Below are positions 1-6,838 of a stretch of 9,854 nt of DNA, piece after piece (position 1 is the first letter of the stretch; every line of letters begins with the position of its first letter). The position numbers and the translations under genes are program-made. Origin of the DNA: CAZGMJ01 sp964526785 (GTDB taxonomy: Bacteria; Planctomycetota; Phycisphaerae; Sedimentisphaerales; Anaerobacaceae); NCBI GenBank assembly GCA_964526785.1, contig CAZGMJ010000114.1:1-9854 (forward strand), read 5' to 3'. The notes beneath the pieces were generated by a model that saw only the letters and a list, made by a program, of their open reading frames with translations, made no database searches and was not told the origin of the DNA.

Positions 1-1162
<1,162 letters not shown>

Positions 1163-1355
1163 ATATCAATCTATGATTGATTGGGGGTCATCAATTCGCC
1201 TTGTTTATGAGCGCTCATATCTACGTGTTCTTCGCACAAAAAAACGAAGAACCGCATTGGGATTATTGTAATCCCACGCATCTGCATATTGACTTGTCAA
1301 AGAGCTTCACAATCAGAATCCGATGCACATGGCAATCGGATGCCTGTCTGTTCAC
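1163..1355 (-). other. tRNA-Ala to 23S spacer with processing-type hairpins
   Basis: This is a 193-nt transcribed spacer with no gene. It contains several perfect inverted repeats: a 7-bp stem with 3-nt loop at 1165-1181 directly before the 23S 5' end, a 12-nt self-complementary ATGAGCGCTCAT at 1207-1218, an 8-bp stem with A-rich 10-nt loop at 1227-1252, and a 7-bp stem with 3-nt loop at 1259-1275. A stem row between tRNA-Ala and 23S fits RNase processing of the precursor, but which stems pair with sequence 3' of 23S cannot be seen here because that end lies outside the window. Confidence 0.7.
1294..1305 (-). promoter_or_regulatory. Spacer boxA-like antitermination site
   Basis: The minus strand reads GCTCTTTGACAA, a close match to the rRNA boxA motif (E. 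coli TGCTCTTTAACA type), which binds the NusB/NusE antitermination factors in RNA. Its place between the spacer tRNAs and 23S is where many rRNA operons carry a second boxA. A related site is found in the leader at 1713-1721. Assignment is by motif and position only. Confidence 0.65.
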
Positions 1356-1428
1356 TGGAGACGACCGGGCTCGAACCGGCAACCTCCGGCTTGCAAAGCC
1401 GGCGCTCTCCCAGTTGAGCTACGTCCCC
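1356..1428 (-). tRNA. tRNA-Ala (UGC anticodon)
   Basis: The minus strand folds into a full cloverleaf of 73 nt. The acceptor stem is GGGGACG/CGTCTCC and includes the G3:U70 wobble pair that is the alanine identity element. The D arm is GCTC/GAGC. The anticodon stem CCGGC/GCCGG closes the loop TTTGCAA, giving anticodon TGC. The T arm has loop TTCGAGC, and the discriminator base is A. CCA is not encoded (the gene is followed by GTG), so it must be added by nucleotidyltransferase. Its neighbours are tRNA-Ile upstream and 23S downstream, the classic rRNA spacer pair. Confidence 0.98.
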
Positions 1429-1557
1429 CGAACCCAATACACTCGGTTTTGCGACCAGCGGCTGCCGAGAATCTGGGATGGCAGCCCGCAGTATCGAATT
1501 CGGGACCACAGCCGGATGACCGTCCGCCCGAACCCAATCGCCAATCAATCCCAGGAA
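1429..1557 (-). other. Spacer between tRNA-Ile and tRNA-Ala
   Basis: This 129-nt transcribed spacer holds no gene. A perfect 7-bp inverted repeat with a 13-nt loop lies at 1460-1486 (GGCTGCC/GGCAGCC). The 12-mer CCCGAACCCAAT, at the 5' boundary of tRNA-Ala (1427-1438), recurs at 1527-1538. With one inserted base the match extends through the GGACG of the tRNA 5' end, which suggests a small partial duplication. The spacer is longer than the few bases usually separating these two tRNAs in E. coli-type operons. Confidence 0.7.
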
Positions 1558-1632
<75 letters not shown>

Positions 1633-1712
1633 TTCCGGTCGTTGTTGTTATCAACGGCTAACGCCTTTGGGCGTTAATCGGTATTGGCACTCGGTTGTGA
1701 TTATCTATTTTA

Positions 1713-1721
1713 TAAAGAGCA
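1713..1721 (-). promoter_or_regulatory. Leader boxA-like antitermination site
   Basis: The minus strand reads TGCTCTTTA followed by TAAA, matching the core of the rRNA boxA consensus (TGCTCTTTAACA). It lies about 80 nt before tRNA-Ile and directly after the U-tract hairpin at 1724-1753. It would act in the RNA as a loading site for the Nus antitermination complex, letting polymerase read through structured rRNA. The match, the location and the second copy at 1294-1305 support each other. Confidence 0.7.
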
Positions 1722-1723
1722 AC

Positions 1724-1753
1724 AAAAAAACCGCTGCTTAGAACTGCCAGCGG
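1724..1753 (-). terminator. Intrinsic-terminator-like hairpin in the rRNA leader
   Basis: On the minus strand a 6-bp stem CCGCTG/CAGCGG with an 11-nt loop is followed at once by seven T, the shape of a rho-independent terminator. The only visible transcript it could act on is the rRNA leader from the promoter at 1884-1912, since no minus-strand gene lies between 1760 and 2174. It may be an attenuator overcome by the adjacent boxA complex, a boxB-like stem, or a relic of an upstream gene's end. The stem is short, so real termination is unproven. Confidence 0.5.
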
Positions 1754-1883
1754 CCTTGCGTCTACTTCCACTGTTCGATTAGCAGTCTATAGCAAAAAAC
1801 ACAACATTATCAAAGTGTTTTTCAATACCCTGTCCTCTTAAGATATACGCAGACCGCCAATCGCAGCCTGCAGAAGTTCAAGA

Positions 1884-1943
1884 AGTATAGTACCGTATCG
1901 ACACCCCGTCAACCCATATTTTACAAATTTCTAAAAATTTTTC
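1884..1943 (-). promoter_or_regulatory. Sigma-70-type rRNA promoter with UP-like tract
   Basis: The minus strand carries TTGACG (1907-1912), a 17-nt spacer, and TATACT (1884-1889), five of six matches to consensus at each hexamer with the optimal spacing. Directly upstream (about 1916-1943) is an almost pure A/T stretch with phased A and T runs, as in the UP elements that bind the RNA polymerase alpha subunit at rRNA promoters. It points toward the tRNA-Ile/tRNA-Ala/23S unit, with a start site predicted near 1877. This is the strongest promoter-like sequence I see in the window. Confidence 0.75.
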
Positions 1944-2174
1944 CTGGGTCAGAATATGATACGCCGGAGACAGCTTTTTGGTTCGCGTCGAGGCCCGGGA
2001 AAACCTGTGAATTTTGGTGTGGACAGCAGTCCGGACAATGATACACTTGCAGATGCGGGACGGTCGCACGAAGGTCGTCTTGCGAGATAGATTGTCCAAT
2101 CGGCCGGCACATATGCCGCGGATTGCGGAAAGAAAGGAAAAGCAGCGAGGTTTAACATTGGAGGGTCCGGAGAA
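1944..2174. other. Divergent intergenic region before the propeller gene
   Basis: This stretch separates the leftward rRNA promoter from the rightward gene at 2175. No gene is convincing here. On the plus strand TATGAT at 1955-1960 could serve as a -10 element for the downstream gene, but it has no good -35 hexamer. A GGAGG ribosome binding site lies at 2160-2164. Otherwise nothing is recognised. Confidence 0.4.
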
Positions 2175-3536
2175 ATGGAGTGGCGATTATCCTGCGGAGT
2201 GGTTTTTGCGGGTATTCTGACGGCAGCGGCCTCTGCGGAGTTTCGCGTCAATACGGAGACGACTTACGCACAGAGCTATCCGGATATCGCGACCGCTGGG
2301 AACCAGGGCTTTGTAGCGGTGTGGAGGAGTTATCGACAGGATGGTGATTCCGGCGGGACATTCGCGCAAAGGCTGGACGCAGCGGGCCAACGTCTCGGCA
2401 ATGAGTTCCAGGTAAACGAGAGCACCGCAGGCGACCAGACTGAACCTGCAGTGGCGGCTGATGCCGGCGGCGGCTTTGCAGTTGTCTGGCGGGGCCCGGG
2501 CGCCGATGGGTTTAACGAGGAGATATATATTCGGCGATATGATCTCGCTGGCGCGCCGCTCGGAGCCGAGGTTGCGGTCAACAGTATAACGGCGGGCAAC
2601 CAAAGCCTGCCCCGGATTGCGATGAACGCCGATGGGATGCACGTTGTAGTGTGGCAGAACGAGAATCCGGAGGCCGGGCCGTATGAGCGAGGCGGATCGC
2701 TGCAGGTGTTCGACTCGGCGGGCGGAAGACTCGCGGGCGAAGTACAGTTCAATGCGGATGTAGATTGTCGCTATCCTGATGTGGCGATGGACTCGCACGG
2801 CAACTTCGTAATCACCTGGCTCCAGGATCGACCACACAACTCCATACGGATCCGGCTGTACGACGCGAGCGGAATTGCCCGAACAGCCCCCATGCAGGTC
2901 AATCAGGCCGATTTCGGTTCGGTGACAAAACCGCGTGTGGCGATCGACGGCATGGGCAATTTCGTTGTCGCCTGGGACGGACACGAACAGTATTCGGCCC
3001 TCGATGACATATATGCTCGCGTCTTCGACGCCAACGGGCTGCCGATCACCGATCAGTTTCTCGTGAACGTGAACCGGCAAGGTGAGCAGGAGGATCCGAG
3101 CGTCGCGGTGACAGCCCAGGGCATCTTCACGGTGACGTGGTACAGCGACAACGATCACCCCCGCCACGAAAAGGATGTATTCGGGCGAATGTTCAATTGC
3201 GAGGGCCAGGCAATCGGACCGGAATTCTGCCCCCATGTGTGGGTGGCGGAAGATCAGAAATACCCCGCTGTCACCATGACGGAATCCGACAGGTTCCTGG
3301 CGATATGGCAGAGCTACAAACAGGATGGCTCGAACTACGGCATCTATGGAATGCTCGGGCCAGGTACGGTTGCAGCGGATTTGACCGGCGATGGATTCGT
3401 CAACTTCCGCGATTTCGCAAGGTTCGCAGCCCGATGGCATCTCGATCAGCCGGGTTGTAGCGAGGATTTCTCTGATGACGGCACCGTCTCGCAGGCCGAT
3501 GCGCAGATACTGTTCGAACTGTGGCTGGAGCCATGA
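2175..3536 (+). CDS. Secreted seven-repeat beta-propeller protein with C-terminal dockerin-like module
   Basis: This 453-residue protein has an N-terminal signal peptide (hydrophobic core about residues 7-20, likely cut after AAASA at 21). Residues 35-395 contain seven tandem repeats of 52-56 residues, each with a 'P-x-V/I-A ... F-V-V-x-W' strand pair. The conserved Trp residues are W50, W105, W160, W215, W267, W322 and W378. Repeats 1 and 7 share a W-x-S-Y-x-Q-D-G segment, as expected for a closed seven-bladed propeller. The C-terminus (402-453) has two calcium-loop-like segments, D402-x-T-x-D-G with D413 and D431-x-S-x-D-G with D442, like planctomycete dockerin-type tails. ATG 2175 is chosen because GGAGG lies 10 nt upstream and the signal peptide follows. 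It is probably exported and surface-attached or protein-binding. No catalytic motif is seen and the ligand is unknown. The long antisense ORF on the other strand is a shadow. Confidence 0.85.
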   Translation: MEWRLSCGVVFAGILTAAASAEFRVNTETTYAQSYPDIATAGNQGFVAVWRSYRQDGDSGGTFAQRLDAAGQRLGNEFQVNESTAGDQTEPAVAADAGGGFAVVWRGPGADGFNEEIYIRRYDLAGAPLGAEVAVNSITAGNQSLPRIAMNADGMHVVVWQNENPEAGPYERGGSLQVFDSAGGRLAGEVQFNADVDCRYPDVAMDSHGNFVITWLQDRPHNSIRIRLYDASGIARTAPMQVNQADFGSVTKPRVAIDGMGNFVVAWDGHEQYSALDDIYARVFDANGLPITDQFLVNVNRQGEQEDPSVAVTAQGIFTVTWYSDNDHPRHEKDVFGRMFNCEGQAIGPEFCPHVWVAEDQKYPAVTMTESDRFLAIWQSYKQDGSNYGIYGMLGPGTVAADLTGDGFVNFRDFARFAARWHLDQPGCSEDFSDDGTVSQADAQILFELWLEP

Positions 3537-3645
3537 GCCTGTACCGCCGTTTCCCGTTCATCGACGAAAGAATTCCTTGCCGCGCACGTACTTCTCTGCC
3601 AGAATGCCGGCATGTGGACTGTATTGGATTCATCGGAAGCAGACA

Positions 3646-4470
3646 ATGCATGAAGATAGCTCGCGATTTCGAGCAGGAACTGTTGCGATTGTCCTGTCGC
3701 TGACGGCGGGCAACTTCGGTGCAGCCGACCCACCCGTACCGCCGTTGATAACTGACAGGCCCGACCAGACAGAATCCAGCGATACGGTGCCGGCCGGGTA
3801 TTTGCAGTTGGAGGTTGGTTGGACACATACCGAGGATGACGAAGATACGCGGGTTATAAAGGATTCATTTCCCGAAACGCTGGTGCGCCTGGGCCTGGCG
3901 GACCGTTTCGAACTGCGGCTGGGCTTCGACGGCTACATTTGGCAGGACACCGACCAGGCCGGAGCAAAAGGAAGCACCCACGACGGCAACGGAGACACTG
4001 AAATCGGGTTCAAGTACAAGCTCTTCGAAGAAGAGGGTATGCAGCCTCAGGGGGCCGTGCTATGCGGACTTGCGCTGCCGACCGGCGAGAGCCCCTTCTC
4101 CAGCGAGCGAGCCGATCCATCGGTCCGACTGGCCTTTTCCCATACGCTCTCGGACAGGCTTTCTCTCGGCTACAACGCGGCGGTCATATGGGCAAGTGAG
4201 GATGATGCCGGGGGCGAGCGCGATACAACGGCATCATGGGTATACTCGGCGGTTCTCGGTATCGAACTGTCCGAGCGGCTGGGAACGTTCATCGAATACT
4301 TCAGCGAGATTCCGACCGGCAGCGGCGAAGGCCCCGCCAATTCCTTCGATGCAGGATTCACCTATCTCGCGAAGGACAATCTGCAATTCGACGTCCTCGG
4401 AGGCGTTGGCCTTTCCGACCAGGCCGATGACTGGTTTGTCGGAGCGGGTTTCGTATATCGTACCAGGTAG
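3646..4470 (+). CDS. Outer-membrane beta-barrel 'transporter' (Phenol_MetA_deg-like)
   Basis: The frame is open from 3391, but ATG 3646 is preferred: GGAAG lies 6 nt upstream, a signal peptide follows (residues 1 to about 27, ending GNFGAA), and earlier starts would run into the propeller gene. The 274-residue product has the features of the family annotated as transporter or putative MetA-pathway protein: an N-terminal ITDRPDQTES motif (residues 35-44), then alternating amphipathic strands such as GYLQLEVGWT, RFELRLGFDGY, DTEIGFKYKLF, LSLGYNAAVIW and QFDVLGGVGLS, and a C-terminal strand ending FVGAGFVYRTR. The family is thought to form a small outer-membrane barrel; substrate is unknown and the phenol link is only historical. 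It follows the propeller gene by 109 nt and precedes a membrane protein gene by 38 nt, so the three may be co-transcribed. Confidence 0.8.
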   Translation: MHEDSSRFRAGTVAIVLSLTAGNFGAADPPVPPLITDRPDQTESSDTVPAGYLQLEVGWTHTEDDEDTRVIKDSFPETLVRLGLADRFELRLGFDGYIWQDTDQAGAKGSTHDGNGDTEIGFKYKLFEEEGMQPQGAVLCGLALPTGESPFSSERADPSVRLAFSHTLSDRLSLGYNAAVIWASEDDAGGERDTTASWVYSAVLGIELSERLGTFIEYFSEIPTGSGEGPANSFDAGFTYLAKDNLQFDVLGGVGLSDQADDWFVGAGFVYRTR

Positions 4471-4508
4471 CACGGGCATTGGCACAGCAGGTGTCTTAGA
4501 AATCCAAT

Positions 4509-5108
4509 ATGATAGACCTTCAGTATTTCAAGTTCGAATTCCTGCGATGGTGGGAACGGCGATCCTTCAACCCGTGGGTCAAAGCCAATCCGCTGATTGT
4601 GCTGGGCATATTGGGGGTGATACTCGCGATTGTCATTGTGGGTGTCGTCTGGTACTCGCTGCCCGAGAAAGAGGTCGATCTGATCGAGTATGAGCAGGAC
4701 TGGTACTACGATCTCAACACGGGCAAGCTCTTCACCGCCGACGCCGGCCAGAGTCCCCCGATCCAAGCGCCGTCAGGGCCGTTGCCGGACGGTCGCCCGG
4801 CCGGTGTACGAGCGTACGTTTTCTCGTATTCGGGCGATCCGAACGCTTCGGACCGCTTCACCGGTTTTCTGGAAACGACCGATCCGAATGCTCCCGATGT
4901 CAGCCACCCAAGTGTGGATTTGCGCTACGAAGGGGCTGAGAAGTGGGCAAGAGGCCATCTCGTTCGTCGGCCCGGAGACAAACGATGGTTTCCCGCTGAC
5001 AGCCGGATGGGGCGGGCGGTCATGCGACGTTCCTTTCGCCCCAACGAGCAGGGGCAGATGCCCAAATACTACCCGCCGGAGATGGTCTTACGGGGCAGAA
5101 GCGACTAA
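4509..5108 (+). CDS. Small single-pass membrane protein of unknown function
   Basis: This 199-residue protein is not recognised as a named family. It has a short N-terminal segment rich in aromatic and basic residues, one strong transmembrane helix at about 27-49 (isoleucine/valine/glycine-rich), then a soluble region. A motif WYYDLNTGKLF occurs at 65-75, followed by a proline-rich PPIQAPSGPLPDGRPAGVRAY segment and a basic C-terminus. Basic residues before the helix suggest the C-terminal part may lie outside the cytoplasm, though this is uncertain. I recall similar YDLNTG-containing proteins as hypotheticals in planctomycete genomes but cannot verify it. The start at 4509 has no clear ribosome binding site. 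The gene follows the beta-barrel gene by 38 nt on the same strand, and its last 21 bases overlap the end of the opposing nrnA. Confidence 0.7.
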   Translation: MIDLQYFKFEFLRWWERRSFNPWVKANPLIVLGILGVILAIVIVGVVWYSLPEKEVDLIEYEQDWYYDLNTGKLFTADAGQSPPIQAPSGPLPDGRPAGVRAYVFSYSGDPNASDRFTGFLETTDPNAPDVSHPSVDLRYEGAEKWARGHLVRRPGDKRWFPADSRMGRAVMRRSFRPNEQGQMPKYYPPEMVLRGRSD

Positions 5109-6110
5109 TTTGTCCTGACTTGCTTCCATTCGCTCGTAGATGAGGCTTTTGGCGTTCTCGAGCGGGCCGGGCAGATAGGTTCCGGCGGCCATCTTGTGCC
5201 CCCCGCCACCGAACTGTTGGGCTATCTGCGATACATCGAGCATGCCTCGACTGCGAAGCGAGCATCGAATCCGGCCGTCCTTCAACTCAATGAACAGAGC
5301 CGAGGCCTTCACGCTCTCGATGCGATGGCACTCGTTGATGAGGTTTTCGCTGTCAACGTACTGGGCGCCGATGCGCTCAAAGTCCTGCCGGGTAATGTGC
5401 TGCGATGCATAGCGGCCGTCAAGATGCAGCTCGAGGCTGTTGAGCATGGCGACCATCAGCTTGAACCGCCGGCCGGAGAAGGTGTTGTAGAGCTTGTCGT
5501 ACAGGACCGTCGGATTGGCGCCGAGGTCGATCAGGTCGGCGCACACCCGATAGACTCTGGCGTCGGTATTGCTGAACTGAAACCAGCCGGTGTCGGTCGC
5601 GATTGCGATAAACAGCGACTCGGCGATGCGTTCAGTGACGGGCCAGCCGGCGTATTTGAGCAGGCCGAAAGCAACCAGTCCCGCAGCAGCGGCGCTGGAA
5701 TCCACTATCTCGACGGTTCCCAGATTGTCGCTCGTGGCGTGGTGGTCGATCACGAGAACCGGAATGTCCGTTGCTTCGAGATAGGGCGTGAATTTGCCGA
5801 GTTGTGTTCGGCTGTTGGTATCTACGATCAAAACACAGTCGAACGAACCCAGCGAACCGCCCTGCAAATCCTCGACGCTGAGGTCTTCGCCCAGGATGGG
5901 GACCTTCTGTTCGAATAGAAACGCGTACCAGTCGGGCACGTGCGTCAGGACCAGCGGTTGAACGTGCTTGCCGAGAGCCGTCAGGACATCCTGCATCGCC
6001 CGCATACTGCCGCAGGCGTCGCCGTCCGGTTTGGTGTGCGTGGTCAGCAGAATGCTGTTCGCCTGCTCAATCAACTCCATCGCTTCGCGGTAATTGTGAT
6101 TCTCTGCCAT
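5088..6110 (-). CDS. nrnA: DHH-family phosphoesterase, NrnA-type oligoribonuclease/pAp phosphatase
   Basis: This 340-residue cytoplasmic protein carries both domains of the NrnA subgroup. In the DHH domain, the metal-binding motifs are H25-T-K-P-D29-G-D31, VDTN with D97, the signature D122-H-H, and ATDTG with D173. In the DHHA1 domain, the C-terminal substrate-binding motif GGGGHKMAAG is at 301-310. NrnA enzymes degrade 2-5 nt RNAs and dephosphorylate 3'-phosphoadenosine 5'-phosphate, using manganese. Length is typical (about 310-340). ATG at 6108-6110 is preceded by GAAGGA four bases upstream. It is the most downstream gene of the leftward ribF-tspO-nrnA set, separated from tspO by 196 nt. 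Its stop lies inside the opposing gene, giving a 21-bp convergent overlap. All catalytic residues appear intact. Bifunctionality is inferred from the family. Confidence 0.92.
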   Translation of the reverse strand: MAENHNYREAMELIEQANSILLTTHTKPDGDACGSMRAMQDVLTALGKHVQPLVLTHVPDWYAFLFEQKVPILGEDLSVEDLQGGSLGSFDCVLIVDTNSRTQLGKFTPYLEATDIPVLVIDHHATSDNLGTVEIVDSSAAAAGLVAFGLLKYAGWPVTERIAESLFIAIATDTGWFQFSNTDARVYRVCADLIDLGANPTVLYDKLYNTFSGRRFKLMVAMLNSLELHLDGRYASQHITRQDFERIGAQYVDSENLINECHRIESVKASALFIELKDGRIRCSLRSRGMLDVSQIAQQFGGGGHKMAAGTYLPGPLENAKSLIYERMEASQDKLVASAP

Positions 6111-6190
6111 CTTGTCCTTCGCTTGTGTGTCATTCCATCACAGTGCCCTTGACGGTTGAAGCCAGGGCGGACCGAAACAACTCAGCATAA

Positions 6191-6244
6191 CAGATTCGCC
6201 GCTCGAGGGCTACAGGTTGACCGCCTGTAACAGAGGCAAATCTG
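6191..6244. repeat. Nested inverted repeat between tspO and nrnA
   Basis: Outer arms CAGATTCGCC (6191-6200) and GGCAAATCTG (6235-6244) pair at 9 of 10 positions. Inside them, TACAGG (6211-6216) and CCTGTA (6224-6229) form a perfect 6-bp hairpin with a 7-nt loop. The element lies in the 196-nt gap between two leftward genes and has no downstream T tract, so a standard terminator is unlikely. It could be a REP-type extragenic repeat, an mRNA-stabilising structure or a regulator site. Only one copy is in the window, so a repeat family cannot be shown. The remaining gap sequence (6111-6190 and 6245-6306) shows nothing else I recognise. Confidence 0.5.
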
Positions 6245-6306
6245 GTTGCGATAGTCCTTGTGCAGCCCGGCATCTGGTTATGGACTTGCCGTAGCAGAAC
6301 GGAGGA

Positions 6307-6783
6307 CTATCGATTCAGCCACCATATCGAACCGTTGAGAACGGCCGCAAACGCCACCCAGCACAGATACGGCGCGAGCAGCCAGGCCGCAGCCATCGAG
6401 ATTCGGGCGAACGCCCGGATAGTAAGCACGATGGCAACCACGAGGAAGGCGATATCGACCAGTGCAGCAAGCGGCGATTGCAGTCCGAAAAACAAAAGCG
6501 TCCAGACAGCGTTAAGAACGAGTTGCACGAGAAAGCATATCAATGCGATTCGTCCCCGCCGACCTGCGAAACCGCGTCGCCAAATGAGAAAGAAAGCCAC
6601 GGCCATGAGAATGTACAGGCCCGTCCAGACGGGCCCGAATATCCAGCCCGGCGGATTGAAGGAGGGTTTGGTCAGGTTGCGATACCAGTTTGACTGGGGG
6701 GTTGTGGCGAGCGATCCGATTGCGGCGGCCGAGAAGGTCAGAATCAGTGAAGCCACAAGTTTGAGAGTGTCTCTGTAATTCAT
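6307..6783 (-). CDS. tspO: TspO/MBR family tryptophan-rich sensory protein
   Basis: From ATG 6783 the product is 158 residues, the usual TspO length, with five predicted membrane helices. Family landmarks are clear: WYRNLTKPSFNPPGWIFGPVW at 33-53, LYILMAVA at 57-64, QLVLNAVWTLLFFG at 87-100, and the C-terminal PYLCWVAFAAVLNGSIWWLN at 138-157. TspO proteins bind tetrapyrroles and related ligands in the membrane and are linked to porphyrin handling and stress or light responses. ATG 6783 is preferred because AGGA lies 5 nt upstream and homologues begin just before the first helix. A GTG at 6819 would add 12 residues and also has AGGA four bases upstream, so it cannot be excluded. It follows ribF by 55 nt on the same strand (19 nt if the GTG is used), which suggests co-transcription. 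Confidence 0.93.
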   Translation of the reverse strand: MNYRDTLKLVASLILTFSAAAIGSLATTPQSNWYRNLTKPSFNPPGWIFGPVWTGLYILMAVAFFLIWRRGFAGRRGRIALICFLVQLVLNAVWTLLFFGLQSPLAALVDIAFLVVAIVLTIRAFARISMAAAWLLAPYLCWVAFAAVLNGSIWWLNR

Positions 6784-6838
6784 GAGCATCCTGGCAAAAC
6801 AATCATCCGGTATAATCACGCATTCCTATCAAGCCTGC

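Larger units (their letters stand above)
1633..1877 (-). other. Leader of the orphan tRNA-Ile/tRNA-Ala/23S transcript
   Basis: This is the region between the predicted transcription start (about 1877) and tRNA-Ile, with no 16S gene, no anti-Shine-Dalgarno 3' end and no credible ORF. In transcript order it contains an 8-bp stem AAAAACAC/GTGTTTTT with a 12-nt loop (1795-1822), a GC hairpin followed by seven U (1724-1753), a boxA-like site (1713-1721) and a perfect 7-bp hairpin TAACGCC/GGCGTTA (1659-1676) close to tRNA-Ile. The order hairpin then boxA resembles the boxB-boxA layout of enterobacterial rRNA leaders. Extent depends on the inferred start site. Confidence 0.6.

Noticed and set aside
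2187..3440. 417-codon minus-strand ORF opposite the propeller gene
   Set aside because: It mirrors the codon pattern of the plus-strand gene, has no domain, and the opposite frame has a signal peptide, regular repeats and a dockerin-like tail.
3391..3645. N-terminal extension of the beta-barrel protein back to 3391
   Set aside because: It would overlap the propeller gene by about 145 bases and place the signal peptide internally; ATG 3646 has a GGAAG site and gives a normal export signal.
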